From Thermodesulfovibrionia bacterium (lineage in GTDB: Bacteria; Nitrospirota; Thermodesulfovibrionia; UBA6902), in contig JAGVNU010000085.1 of assembly GCA_020053105.1 (NCBI GenBank), forward strand, positions 89,124 to 153,123: 64,000 bases of DNA, in the 5' to 3' direction. Every line of letters begins with the position of its first letter. The stretch's first letter is position 1. Below, one piece after another: positions 1-8,004 of the stretch. Made by a program: the position numbers and the translations under genes. Under the pieces are notes generated by a model. The model was given only the letters and a program-made list of their open reading frames with translations, made no database searches and was not told where the DNA came from.

Positions 1-1
1 C

Positions 2-820
2 TCCGAAAGGGTCTCGGTGGCAAGTACCGAACTTTCCATGACCGCTGAGGCCTTAAGTGTAGGCTCGCTCGAGCAGAGGTCGCAGACCGAACAGGTGGCT
101 TCGGCAATGGCCGAGATGACCCAGAGCATAACGGGCGTTGTTAATAATGCGAGCGAGACCTCGGAAGCTTCAAGAGAGGCGTCGGCCATCGCCGGCCAAG
201 GGAAGGAAGTTGTCGAGAGGACGGTGACGGGCATGGAGAAGATAGCAGTTACCGTTAAGGAAACTTCCGAAATCATCGAGAAACTGGGTAAAAGCTCAGA
301 TGAGATCGGCAGCATCCTGAATGTCATCAATGATATCGCCGGACAGACCAATCTTCTTGCTCTCAACGCCGCGATTGAGGCGGCCCGTGCCGGTGAGCAC
401 GGGAGGGGTTTTGCAGTAGTGGCCGATGAGGTCAAGAAGCTCGCTGACAGTACCGGTAAAGCAACTAAAGAGATAGCGGAGATGATAAAGAAGATACAGG
501 CTGATGCCGAAAAATCGGTGCACTCCATGTATGCAGGCAGAGAGGAAGTTGAGAACGGCGTGAAACTTGCCGAAGAGGCCAAAAAAGCGCTGGACATGAT
601 CGTAAGCGCGTCAGAAAAGGCGGCCACCAACGTTCATTTGATATCGAGGGCCGCCGAGGAGCAGTCGGTAAGCACCGAGAGGGTCACGCAGAATATGGAG
701 AGCATCCTGACAGTTTCTCATCAGTCCACTGACGGGACCAAACAGATAAAACTGGCTTCGGATGAACTTGAAAAACTGTCAATAGAGCTCCACAGCAAGA
801 TAGGATTGTTTAAAGTATAA
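2..820 (+). CDS. Methyl-accepting chemotaxis protein, C-terminal part (5' end outside window)
   Basis: The frame is open to the window edge, so this is the C-terminal ~272 residues of a longer receptor; a GTG at 17 is only an internal codon. The piece is the cytoplasmic signalling domain: a long heptad-rich helix, then the highly conserved hairpin tip with the core [19 protein letters not shown] followed by [15 protein letters not shown], then the returning helix. The tip contacts CheA and CheW. Sensor, membrane and HAMP parts are not visible, so the ligand cannot be inferred. No C-terminal CheR/CheB-tethering pentapeptide is seen (the protein ends KIGLFKV). The 3' end overlaps a minus-strand AsmA-like remnant by 42 bases. 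Family assignment is very secure. Confidence 0.95.
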   Translation, partial: SERVSVASTELSMTAEALSVGSLEQRSQTEQVASAMAEMTQSITGVVNNASETSEASREASAIAGQGKEVVERTVTGMEKIAVTVKETSEIIEKLGKSSDEIGSILNVINDIAGQTNLLALNAAIEAARAGEHGRGFAVVADEVKKLADSTGKATKEIAEMIKKIQADAEKSVHSMYAGREEVENGVKLAEEAKKALDMIVSASEKAATNVHLISRAAEEQSVSTERVTQNMESILTVSHQSTDGTKQIKLASDELEKLSIELHSKIGLFKV

Positions 821-1243
821 CATTGTTCGGCCGTGCCCTATTCCGGATGCTTTACTGAGCCTGCATAAAAAGTTGAAGCGCCCTCGGCTGTTTTTTGTAA
901 TGAATAATGTCGGGGTCATGAGTTCTATCTGCCGTATCAGCGCTTTCCGCCTGAGAAAGGACAACAGGCTTATCCCGGCCTCTGCCTTTTTTAAAGAGAC
1001 AATTTCTTCTCCCCGGTTTTGTATCAGTACGTTTTCTAGCGATACACCTGCATGCGGAAAAAGTATGGGGCTTATCTTTCCGTTGATACGGACCTGCATC
1101 CCGGTGGCCTTGGAGGCAGCGGCCTCGATGCGGGGCCTGTATTGATTTAAGTTGAAGGTTAAAGTGAAAATGACTGCCGCGAGGACGAGGGCTGCAACAC
1201 TGCCCGCTATGACAAGAATTACTTTTATCAACTTTGCTTTCAT
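779..1243 (-). pseudogene. Truncated AsmA-like protein, N-terminal remnant
   Basis: The first ~125 residues look like the N-terminus of AsmA-family envelope proteins: one membrane helix (residues ~7-29), then the family pattern NLNQYRPRIEAAASKATG and a GKI-type turn, ending with the usual GRFNF. AsmA proteins normally run to several hundred residues and are thought to span the periplasm and act in outer-membrane lipid homeostasis. Here the similarity stops at residue ~125; a 30-residue unrelated tail follows and the stop codon lies inside the 3' end of the opposing chemotaxis gene. I found no continuation in the other minus-strand frames. I read it as a 3'-deleted remnant; a genuinely short protein is possible. 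No clear ribosome binding site precedes the ATG. Confidence 0.6.
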
Positions 1244-1264
1244 ACGTGCCCAAAGTTGAACGAT

Positions 1265-1597
1265 TTACTCCTGTTTTATGCAGGACCTGAATTCCCCTGT
1301 CGGGTAGAAGCTTATCGGCGTCAGTTGTCTGCACGTTTGACCGCTTATTGATGTATCTCTGGAAAGAATACATGACTCAAGCTGGCTGTCTTCATAAAAG
1401 CTGATCTGACTTTGCTTGTTGCATTCAATCCCACTTGCTCTAAAATAGTCTTCCAGAACGCACGATTTAAGGGAACCGTTGGGATATAGCACTATATTAT
1501 ATCCCGGACTGCAGATAGACTGGTTGACTGCGCCTTCATGAAGCCCGGCGCAAAACATGAATACCATAACGCAAAATATGACTCTGAATACTCTCAT
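1265..1597 (-). CDS. Small secreted protein with three F/LYxxG...L/FxSC repeats
   Basis: The start is placed at the ATG at 1597 because a strong GAAAGGAG site precedes it; the frame is open further upstream. The 110-residue product begins with an N-terminal signal peptide (hydrophobic VIFCVMVFMFCAG). The mature part is three imperfect repeats of ~30 residues, each holding an aromatic-Tyr turn and an SC pair: NIVLYPNGSLKSC, QISFYEDSQLESC, PISFYPTGEFRSC. The spacing is reminiscent of MORN-type beta-hairpin repeats, with two cysteines per unit that could form disulfides in the periplasm. I do not recognise a named family. It has no operon partner. Confidence 0.6.
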   Translation of the reverse strand: MRVFRVIFCVMVFMFCAGLHEGAVNQSICSPGYNIVLYPNGSLKSCVLEDYFRASGIECNKQSQISFYEDSQLESCILSRDTSISGQTCRQLTPISFYPTGEFRSCIKQE

Positions 1598-1738
1598 CTG
1601 TTTTTCTCCTTTCTTCTCCCTGTATCGCCTGAGTAATATGTGGTGGTCAAATGCTATCACCCAACAAGGACGCTGTCAATCACATATAGCCGGGAGCTGG
1701 AGCATTGCCGGAAAAATGAAAGGACATCCCATTATCAA

Positions 1739-2419
1739 TCAACGGGAATTCTTCATACTTTTTATATGATAAGCTACCGGAGGAAGGAGTATCAGCAAGG
1801 CCAGCAGGGCGAGAGACACGATTACCTCTGTGGAGAATATTTCATCCTGAGACGTTATCACACCGAGTTGACGGCCCGCAAAGGTGCACACAAGAGTCCC
1901 CGGCAGCATTCCCAGGAATGTGGTCCAGATAAATGTCCATGTCGAAATATGCGCGATGCCTGCAAGATAGTTAACGACAAAAAAAGGCAGAACGGGAAAA
2001 ATCCTGAATGCCAGCAAATAGTTAATTCCGTGTCTGGCAATTTCCCGGTTAAACCCGCTGAGCTGATGAATAAATTTATTCTGTATCCAGGCGCCGATCA
2101 GGAACCGGGATGTCAGAAAGGCCAGGAACGCACCGATGGAAGATCCCATTAAGGAATAGAGAGTCCCCGGGACAAACCCGAAGAAGAAACCCCCGGCAAC
2201 CGTTAATATAAGAGTGCCGGGGACAAAAAATGCTGTGCTGACATTAACCAGACAATACAGAAGCACAGAGGGAATATAATGCCTTTCAACATAAGAGATA
2301 ATCATTCCCCGGTTTTCAATCAGTTCTTCAAATTTCAGATACCGGTGAAGGCCCGGCAGCCAGAGCGCCGCTGCGGCTGTCAGCAGAAATATGAAGATGG
2401 CAACATTTTTCTTTGGCAT
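1739..2419 (-). CDS. TVP38/TMEM64 (VTT/DedA-related) integral membrane protein
   Basis: A 226-residue polytopic inner-membrane protein with about five or six hydrophobic segments: an N-terminal anchor, a helix pair around residues 50-110 containing FFVPGTLILTVAGGFFFG, and the signature region FRIFPVLPFFVVNYLAGIA at about 135-160. The FxPGT(x)L...GG(x)(x)FG and R-x-x-P-x-x-P-F pattern is typical of the VTT (SNARE-associated) superfamily, whose characterised members are lipid scramblases or flippases. It is divergent from the exo-endonuclease-phosphatase and phospholipase D genes on the plus strand. Related proteins elsewhere carry these three domains in one polypeptide, which points to a shared lipid role. 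The substrate is unknown. Confidence 0.85.
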   Translation of the reverse strand: MPKKNVAIFIFLLTAAAALWLPGLHRYLKFEELIENRGMIISYVERHYIPSVLLYCLVNVSTAFFVPGTLILTVAGGFFFGFVPGTLYSLMGSSIGAFLAFLTSRFLIGAWIQNKFIHQLSGFNREIARHGINYLLAFRIFPVLPFFVVNYLAGIAHISTWTFIWTTFLGMLPGTLVCTFAGRQLGVITSQDEIFSTEVIVSLALLALLILLPPVAYHIKSMKNSR

Positions 2420-2554
2420 AATTGTTTATGTTGTTTGACAGCTGTTATTTGCTTTTGAAGTGACTGTTTTCTGAACAGGTTCCCGATTTCTCTTATATAA
2501 TATATACCATAAAACAACACATGAGAAAATTTGGCGTATAATTTATCAAAAGAT

Positions 2555-3301
2555 ATGTCCGCACAGTTCATACTTATGACATACAATGTTCACAGTTGTG
2601 TGGGAAGTGACGGAATGGTCTCCCCGCAAAGAATTGCCGAGGTCATCGCAGCGTATGGTCCTGATATTGTAGCGGTCCAGGAACTGGATGTCGGTCTTGA
2701 CCGCAGCGGATCGATTGACCAGGCAGAGGCCATAGCAAAGAGTCTCAATATGGATTTCCACTTCCATCCGTCATTCCATATTAATGAAGGTCAGTACGGC
2801 AATGCAGTCATGAGCCGTCATCCTTCACGGCTGGTCCGTGCAGGAGCGCTCTCTACAGTATCGAGACGCCGTCTTCCTGAAAAAAGAGGCATACTCTGGA
2901 CCGAAATTATGATCGAAAAACGTGCCGTTCAGGTCGTGAATACCCATCTGGGCCTTATCCGCAGAGAACGGTTGTCCCAGGTAAATGATATCCTCGGTCC
3001 GGAGTGGACCGGAAACGAAGGCTGTAAGCCGCCAGTCATTCTATGCGGGGATTTCAATGCTTCATCTTACTCTCCGGTTTACAGAAAGATCAGTAAGAGA
3101 CTGCGTGATGTTCACTGCAGTTTTAACGGCGGGCGTCCGGGATGCACATGGCCGAGCATCTTCCCTTTCAGGCGAATCGATCATGTGTTCGTCTCATCCG
3201 ATATAAAAATAATCAGTACGTTCATTCCGAAAACTGCAATGACGAGGTCCGCTTCAGACCATCTGCCCCTTATAGTTGAAATGAAGCTGGAGGGAGAATA
3301 A
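2555..3301 (+). CDS. Endonuclease/exonuclease/phosphatase (EEP) family hydrolase
   Basis: A metal-dependent EEP-fold phosphoesterase of about 248 residues. Visible catalytic elements in family order: MTYNVHSCVG at the N-terminus, the metal-binding Glu in IVAVQELD, NTHLGL, the GDFN motif, RIDHVFVS and a final SDHLPL. These correspond to the Asn, Glu, Asp and His residues of DNase I-like, sphingomyelinase-like and inositol phosphatase enzymes. No signal peptide is visible. I prefer the ATG at 2555; the frame also allows a TTG at 2531 or an ATG at 2576, and none has a good Shine-Dalgarno. It lies 16 bases upstream of a phospholipase D gene, suggesting one transcript and a phospholipid or phosphodiester substrate rather than DNA repair. 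Confidence 0.85.
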   Translation: MSAQFILMTYNVHSCVGSDGMVSPQRIAEVIAAYGPDIVAVQELDVGLDRSGSIDQAEAIAKSLNMDFHFHPSFHINEGQYGNAVMSRHPSRLVRAGALSTVSRRRLPEKRGILWTEIMIEKRAVQVVNTHLGLIRRERLSQVNDILGPEWTGNEGCKPPVILCGDFNASSYSPVYRKISKRLRDVHCSFNGGRPGCTWPSIFPFRRIDHVFVSSDIKIISTFIPKTAMTRSASDHLPLIVEMKLEGE

Positions 3302-3317
3302 ATATGCGGGGTGACTG

Positions 3318-4922
3318 GTGTTGAAAAAAATATTGAAGACAGGTCACAACTGCATGGACCTGTTCAGTGTCAGTAAGACCTGTCTTCTCATAGACGGGCG
3401 AAATTACTACCGGGAATTTTACAGGGCCGCTAAAAAGGCCCGCAGTTTCATTCTGATTGCAGGCTGGCAATTCGACAGCACAGTCAAAATCCTGAGAGGA
3501 CAGGATGCCGGGGCAGCAGAAGGAGATATCGAATTTCTGTCCTTTCTCAACAGCCTGTCCAGGAATAATGACCAGCTGGAAATTTATGTCCTTGCATGGG
3601 ATTTCAGCGCTCTTTTTGCCCTTGACCGCGAATGGTTCCAGGCGTGGACATTCAACTGGACAGCAAATAGCCGGGTCTATTTCAGCTTCGACAGCAACCA
3701 CCCGGTCGGCGCAAGTCACCACCAGAAATTCGTAATCATTGACGGACAGATGGCCTTTGTGGGCGGCATGGATATCCGTTCAGGAGTTTGGGATGGCCGT
3801 GATCACCGTGCCGACAATCCTGATCGCATAGACGAGGAGGGCTTGCCGTATGAACCCTATCACGATATCCAGTCTTTTCATATAGGTCAGGTGGCTGATG
3901 CTTTAACTGCCTTGTTCATCCAGCGTTGGAAAGATTCGACCAGTGAGGAGCTAAATCTCGATATCCCCGGTGATATAGTTTCATTCGGAGTCGAAGATGC
4001 GATTGCGCTTCCTGCTGAAAAAGTGGCGATAAGCAGGACCAAGGCTTTCACCATTGATAACAATGATGAATGGATAAGGGAAATCCGCAGCCTCTACCTT
4101 GACGCAATCGATGCAGCGGAAAAACTGATATACATCGAAAACCAGTATTTCAGCTCTCAGGCGGTGTATAAGGCATTGATGGACAGGATGAATGACACAA
4201 ACCGCTCACGGCTCCAGATCATCCTGATCACGCCGAGGGCCCATCACTCGTTTCTTGAAGACATTTCGATAGGGAATGCAGAGCAAAAGATATTCCATTC
4301 ACTCATGGAAACAGCCTCCCGTGCAGGCCACCGCATCGGGATTTATCATACGCTCGCACAGGGAAGCAAAAACGGAGAAACAATGTCTACATATATTCAT
4401 GCCAAACTGATGATAGTCGATGACCGTTTCATTACGGTCGGCTCGGCCAATCTCAGTAACCGCAGCATGGGGCTCGATACGGAGCTGAATGTTGCCTGGG
4501 ACGCTGCAGAAGAAAACTCCGGCGAAGAGCTGGTGAGGTCAATTAGATCGGTCCGCGCCGGTTTGCTTGAAGAGCATATCGGGAAAAACGTGGCTTATGA
4601 CCTAGAAGGAGTTGAATCGCAGAATGGACTTGTAGATTTCCTGAACGGACTTGCCGGGAACAGCGAATCGCGGCTGCGTCAATATGATGAGAAAGAATTT
4701 ATCAAAAACAATAAATCGCCTGAAAACCCGAAGCCGAAAGACTTTGCCCTTGATCCGGAACGGCCTGTTGTTGAAGAAAATATCTATGAGCTTATATCTC
4801 ATGACAAGACGGGCATCTTCGCGAAGGGTATAGTCTTGCTGCGGGAATTACTGAATATGAGACCGTCAACAGGCATCGAGGTTGCCTCCCGTAATGAAAA
4901 AATAGAGGAGAAGTCCGAATAA
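3318..4922 (+). CDS. Phospholipase D family protein (two HKD motifs)
   Basis: A 534-residue PLD-superfamily enzyme with two complete catalytic motifs: HQKFVIIDGQMAFVGGMD (His ~135) and HAKLMIVDDRFITVGSANL (His ~361) followed by NRSMGLDTE. The two His residues normally form and resolve a covalent phospho-enzyme in hydrolysis or transphosphatidylation (phospholipase D or cardiolipin synthase chemistry). There is no obvious signal peptide or membrane helix. The last ~120 residues after the second motif are not recognised. The start is GTG with a weak GGGG upstream; the next ATG is at 3354. It follows the EEP gene with a 16-base gap and faces away from the TVP38 gene; the trio is probably a membrane-lipid module. 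Confidence 0.9.
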   Translation: MLKKILKTGHNCMDLFSVSKTCLLIDGRNYYREFYRAAKKARSFILIAGWQFDSTVKILRGQDAGAAEGDIEFLSFLNSLSRNNDQLEIYVLAWDFSALFALDREWFQAWTFNWTANSRVYFSFDSNHPVGASHHQKFVIIDGQMAFVGGMDIRSGVWDGRDHRADNPDRIDEEGLPYEPYHDIQSFHIGQVADALTALFIQRWKDSTSEELNLDIPGDIVSFGVEDAIALPAEKVAISRTKAFTIDNNDEWIREIRSLYLDAIDAAEKLIYIENQYFSSQAVYKALMDRMNDTNRSRLQIILITPRAHHSFLEDISIGNAEQKIFHSLMETASRAGHRIGIYHTLAQGSKNGETMSTYIHAKLMIVDDRFITVGSANLSNRSMGLDTELNVAWDAAEENSGEELVRSIRSVRAGLLEEHIGKNVAYDLEGVESQNGLVDFLNGLAGNSESRLRQYDEKEFIKNNKSPENPKPKDFALDPERPVVEENIYELISHDKTGIFAKGIVLLRELLNMRPSTGIEVASRNEKIEEKSE

Positions 4923-4960
4923 TCATCACGGCACTGTCCTGAACGGCAGAAGAAAAGGGA

Positions 4961-4988
4961 TTGACAATGCAGCAATAGGTGCTATGAT
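4961..4988 (+). promoter_or_regulatory. Promoter of the HiPIP-like gene (extended -10)
   Basis: TTGACA at 4961-4966, a 16-base spacer and TATGAT at 4983-4988 with TG at the extended -10 position. The ATG at 5015 follows after a good AAGGAGG site. The arrangement, including GGTGC directly before the -10 element, is almost identical to the promoter at 16629-16656 in front of the PRC-barrel gene. Confidence 0.7.
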
Positions 4989-5014
4989 TCTTTTTAACAC
5001 AAGGAGGATGCATA

Positions 5015-5380
5015 ATGAATGAAAACGGATTATCGAGGAGGAGTTTCCTGAGTATGACGCTGGGCTGCCTTTCAGTGGGCTGCGCTTCTTTTCTTCTCTC
5101 CTGTCAGAAAAAAACAGAGGCTGAAAGACAGGGGGCAACGGAGATGGCGAAGGGCGAATCTGCTGCCGGAGGTCCATGCGCCGATGTTTCCGGCCTTACT
5201 GAGCAGGAAAAGCAGACACGTGTCTCTAACGCATACGTGGGGAAATCCACGACCGAAGGCAAGTTCTGCAGCAATTGCAGTCTCTTTATCGAAGGAAGAC
5301 CCTGCGGTACGTGTTCACTCGTCAAGGGGCCGATTAACCCCGACGGGTATTGCACGGCATGGGTAGCGAAGGCGACTTAG
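5015..5380 (+). CDS. High-potential iron-sulfur protein (HiPIP)-like, Tat-exported
   Basis: A 121-residue precursor. The N-terminus carries a twin-arginine signal (SRRSFLSM, then a hydrophobic stretch) ending at cysteines compatible with a lipobox (FLLSC), so it may be a Tat-dependent lipoprotein. The mature part has the HiPIP C-terminal pattern: FCSNCSLFIEG, CGTCSLVKGPINPDG and the diagnostic GYCTAW. HiPIPs bind one 4Fe-4S cluster through four Cys and carry electrons at high potential in the periplasm. Five Cys lie in this region; which four bind iron cannot be told by eye. It has its own strong promoter and Shine-Dalgarno and ends two bases from the convergent deacetylase gene. No adjacent electron-transfer partner is visible. 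Confidence 0.85.
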   Translation: MNENGLSRRSFLSMTLGCLSVGCASFLLSCQKKTEAERQGATEMAKGESAAGGPCADVSGLTEQEKQTRVSNAYVGKSTTEGKFCSNCSLFIEGRPCGTCSLVKGPINPDGYCTAWVAKAT

Positions 5381-5382
5381 GG

Positions 5383-6447
5383 TCAGCCGCCCCTTATCCA
5401 GAGATGACTGTACCAGAAATACCTGGGTTGCGTCTTGTGCTTGGCCGTGCAACTGTAATGGCTGCGGCCTTCGGGAAGGGGCTTATTTGCGGCCACCTCA
5501 ACGACACCCTTGTCCCGGTCAATCCACTTCAGCCGAATATCGCGCTGCCCATTCACATAGCATGCAAGAGAATCCTTTTGATATTCGCCGTCGCCGATTT
5601 TCAGTTTCAGGACCGGCTTGACCACACCTTCGGAGAGTTCAGGGTCGTCAGGTTCGGCGGAGACAACGGGAAGGGGAAGACTGTTCACCTTTGTCCTGAA
5701 TTCATCCATTTCCGCATACCCCGCCGCCATCGGGAATCTCGGAAGCGCCAGGAAATCACTATTGGCCCACACCGCGCCCGAGTGCTGTCCTAAACCCACG
5801 AGACCCAGGCCCCTGACTATCTCCCTGAGTTCGTTATTATATTCCCCGTAAGGGTATGCAAAGAGCCGGGAACCTGCGCCTATTTCATCCTCGATCCTTT
5901 CAAAGGACGTGCGGATGTCTCTGGTCACGCGTTCACGCCAGTCCTTTTCCGATTCACCTTTAAGGCGGCGAAGCAGGTAGGAATGGGTGTGGCCGTGACC
6001 GGCAAAGGAGGCCCCTTTCGTTGCCATTTCCCGCATCTGGTCCCACGTCATATAACTTTTAAATCCCCTGTCCACACCTTCTGTAGCCACAAATACGGTA
6101 AAGGGCCAGCCGTATTTCCTGAGGCGCGGGAACGCCTTCTCATACACAGATATATACGCATCGTCAATGGTTATGGCCACACACTTGTCTGGCAGCTCCT
6201 TTTTCCCCTGCAGGTATGAGACGATCTTGTCGAGCGGCCAGACGGTAAATCCGTTCTCATCGAAGTACTTTAAATGTCTGTCGAACTGTTCAGGAGTTAC
6301 ACTCGTCGAAGGAGCGGTGTCGCTTCCGAATTGATGATACTGAAGAATGACCGCGTGGTCAGCGGCAGCGGCGGGGGGGGCAAAACACAATATGAGCGCA
6401 GTCAAATATAAAATACCGTTGACCATGTTACGGTAAAATCTTTTCAT
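5383..6447 (-). CDS. Secreted polysaccharide deacetylase (NodB homology domain)
   Basis: A 354-residue protein with an N-terminal signal peptide (cleavage probably near PPAAAADH). The NodB fold follows: AVILQYHQFG, metal-site motif TIDDAY (~residue 97), HGHTH (~153) and FAYPYGEYN (~200). The two His of the HGHTH motif and the second Asp of TIDDAY normally bind the metal, and the first Asp is the base. The pattern resembles PgaB-type and other periplasmic N-deacetylases acting on amino-sugar polymers. About 110 C-terminal residues form an extra domain of unknown role. It overlaps the upstream glucosaminidase gene by 4 bases (ATGA), so the two are coupled and probably remodel one glycan. A run of eight G/C (6373-6380) lies within the signal peptide coding region. 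Confidence 0.88.
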   Translation of the reverse strand: MKRFYRNMVNGILYLTALILCFAPPAAAADHAVILQYHQFGSDTAPSTSVTPEQFDRHLKYFDENGFTVWPLDKIVSYLQGKKELPDKCVAITIDDAYISVYEKAFPRLRKYGWPFTVFVATEGVDRGFKSYMTWDQMREMATKGASFAGHGHTHSYLLRRLKGESEKDWRERVTRDIRTSFERIEDEIGAGSRLFAYPYGEYNNELREIVRGLGLVGLGQHSGAVWANSDFLALPRFPMAAGYAEMDEFRTKVNSLPLPVVSAEPDDPELSEGVVKPVLKLKIGDGEYQKDSLACYVNGQRDIRLKWIDRDKGVVEVAANKPLPEGRSHYSCTAKHKTQPRYFWYSHLWIRGG

Positions 6448-7196
6448 TCTATTCCCATTAAATGCATGTTTTCCTTAATCATGTGCCGGATCTCAATTAT
6501 GTAGTTTGTTCTTCGTTCCGAATACAGCGGGAGCGCTCCGGCCAGGGAATAACCATCAAGCGCACTTCCTTCTTTGCGAAGCCGGGAGCGGAGACGGCGA
6601 AAATTGTTGTATGCATCATGAGTGTTTATATTATGAATATAGCTGCGAACGGATTCTGCCACCGATTGAAACGCCTGCACCTCATGTTCAGCGCCAGGCC
6701 TGCGTTTGCCCGGCACAATGCCGCATCCTTCATCAAAGCAGCGTTCACCAAACATACTGTTCCCCTCCCTCACAAAACGGGAAGCGCCCCAGCCCGATTC
6801 CTTTGCGGCCTGTACCAGCGCAAGGTCCAGTGGAACAATATCGACCCGGCTTAGCAGTGTTTGCCATTGATCAGGGTCATCGGGTCTTTCAACTTCATAC
6901 TCACTGACAAGACCGTTAAGCCATCGGCGGTCCCACCACCATAGCCACGAACCGTTTTCGTATTGCTCATGCAGGCGCAGCAACCTCTTTCGCTGTTTAA
7001 GAACCCTATTGTTTTCCTCTCTTATTATCGGGGACATGAAACTGAAAAACCTCATCTTTTTTTCTTCAGTATCCTGTATATTTTCAAAAGCCGGTATCCT
7101 GACAGGCTGCTGGTTCTGGCATCCGGCAAGGTAAAGGGCCAAAAGCAGTAAACATGCAGCCGCAGTTTTACGTCGGAATCGGGACCGGTCTGTCAT
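6444..7196 (-). CDS. Bax-like glucosaminidase, lipoprotein
   Basis: A 250-residue lipoprotein: a signal peptide ending in the lipobox LYLAGC (~Cys26), then a Bax/glucosaminidase-type domain. Recognisable parts are VPLDLALVQAAKESGWGASRF, with the likely catalytic Glu in AKESGWG, the NSMFGERCF loop and YIHNINTHDAYNNFR with LPLYSERRTNYI near the end. This matches E. coli Bax and flagellar or cell-wall GH73-like hydrolases cleaving beta-1,4 GlcNAc bonds. It should sit at the envelope facing peptidoglycan or an amino-sugar polymer. Translational overlap with the downstream deacetylase suggests they act together on an N-acetylated glycan. Confidence 0.85.
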   Translation of the reverse strand: MTDRSRFRRKTAAACLLLLALYLAGCQNQQPVRIPAFENIQDTEEKKMRFFSFMSPIIREENNRVLKQRKRLLRLHEQYENGSWLWWWDRRWLNGLVSEYEVERPDDPDQWQTLLSRVDIVPLDLALVQAAKESGWGASRFVREGNSMFGERCFDEGCGIVPGKRRPGAEHEVQAFQSVAESVRSYIHNINTHDAYNNFRRLRSRLRKEGSALDGYSLAGALPLYSERRTNYIIEIRHMIKENMHLMGIE

Positions 7197-7308
7197 ACTT
7201 CCAATTATATCAGCGCCCGCTTAAAGGGGTCGTTATATTCCGCGCCCTCTCTCCGCAGGACTGGAGTCCGGACTGTTAAAGATATCGTCAACAAATCAGG
7301 CCGGGAGC

Positions 7309-7746
7309 TCACCAGCTATGGGCTCGTTTCTCATGTTTATCCATCATATCTACCAGCTTGCTCCTCTGCTCAGGAGTCAGCATATCATGGATTTCCGTAA
7401 ATTCCGTGGAGATGAACCGGACCAGGTCGCTCATCTGCGCCTGGATTTTTTCCGTGCGCGCGTTTAACCTCGCCTGATCGAGCTGATGGCCCAACATCAT
7501 CTCATGGAGGTCGTCCAGGGATTCTTGACGCATCTTCATCATTTCTGATCTTTTGGCTAGATAATTTTCCTTCATCGTTTCCAGCTTTGCCCTCTGACCG
7601 GCATCCAGTTCCAGGGTTTTAGTCAGGTGCCGGACTACATAGTCGGCTCTTTGTTCCGGCGTTTTGCGATGGCAGCCGGTGACGGCAAGCATCAGAAGGG
7701 CGGTCATTAAGGCCACGATAAGAATTACATGTTTGTTTTTTCTCAT
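7309..7746 (-). CDS. Spy/CpxP-like periplasmic lipoprotein (LTxxQ type)
   Basis: A 145-residue protein with a lipobox signal peptide (LAVTGC) and an all-helical, charged mature part. Two LTxxQ-like turns are seen, LELDAGQRAKL (~residue 50) and LTPEQRSKL (~127), separated by a Met- and Arg-rich helix pair (MMKMRQ, LHEMMLG). This is the architecture of the Spy/CpxP/heavy-metal-resistance family, whose members act as ATP-independent periplasmic chaperones or stress sensors. The ATG follows a GAAAGGA site and a good promoter (7794-7822). Whether it responds to metal, misfolding or envelope stress cannot be told here. Confidence 0.8.
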   Translation of the reverse strand: MRKNKHVILIVALMTALLMLAVTGCHRKTPEQRADYVVRHLTKTLELDAGQRAKLETMKENYLAKRSEMMKMRQESLDDLHEMMLGHQLDQARLNARTEKIQAQMSDLVRFISTEFTEIHDMLTPEQRSKLVDMMDKHEKRAHSW

Positions 7747-7793
7747 GTTTATATCCTTTCATCATTCTTGCTGAGGGTCAATATATACAACCC

Positions 7794-7822
7794 TGTATAT
7801 CACAGAGTTAACACCGCGTCAA
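7794..7822 (-). promoter_or_regulatory. Promoter of the Spy/CpxP-like gene
   Basis: Read on the minus strand: TTGACG (7822-7817), a 17-base spacer, TATACA (7799-7794), with TGA immediately before the -10 (extended -10 type). The start codon is 48 bases downstream of the -10. Upstream (7823-8004) I see no gene. Confidence 0.6.
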
Positions 7823-8004
7823 CTACACTTCGCGATCCGCCCTGGAAATCATAAGGTCAGGCTTCCGCTCTGTTAAAAATATCCGGAGAGCATAGCGCCG
7901 CTTTGCGCCATTTTCAGCGAAGTCCTTCTCCTTTTTTTACAGGCAGGGCCTCGTCATTCCGGCTTGATGTTGAGAGCGCGAGCAAGGAGTATCCCGGCAT
8001 TGAC

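Noticed and set aside
852..1373. A 173-codon minus-strand frame overlapping the AsmA remnant
   Set aside because: Low-complexity, Arg/His-rich product in the wrong frame over recognisable AsmA and repeat-protein sequence; it is a shadow.
7903..8004. Direct repeats GCGCC around 7898 as a possible tamB terminator
   Set aside because: The repeats are direct, not inverted, and no T run follows.
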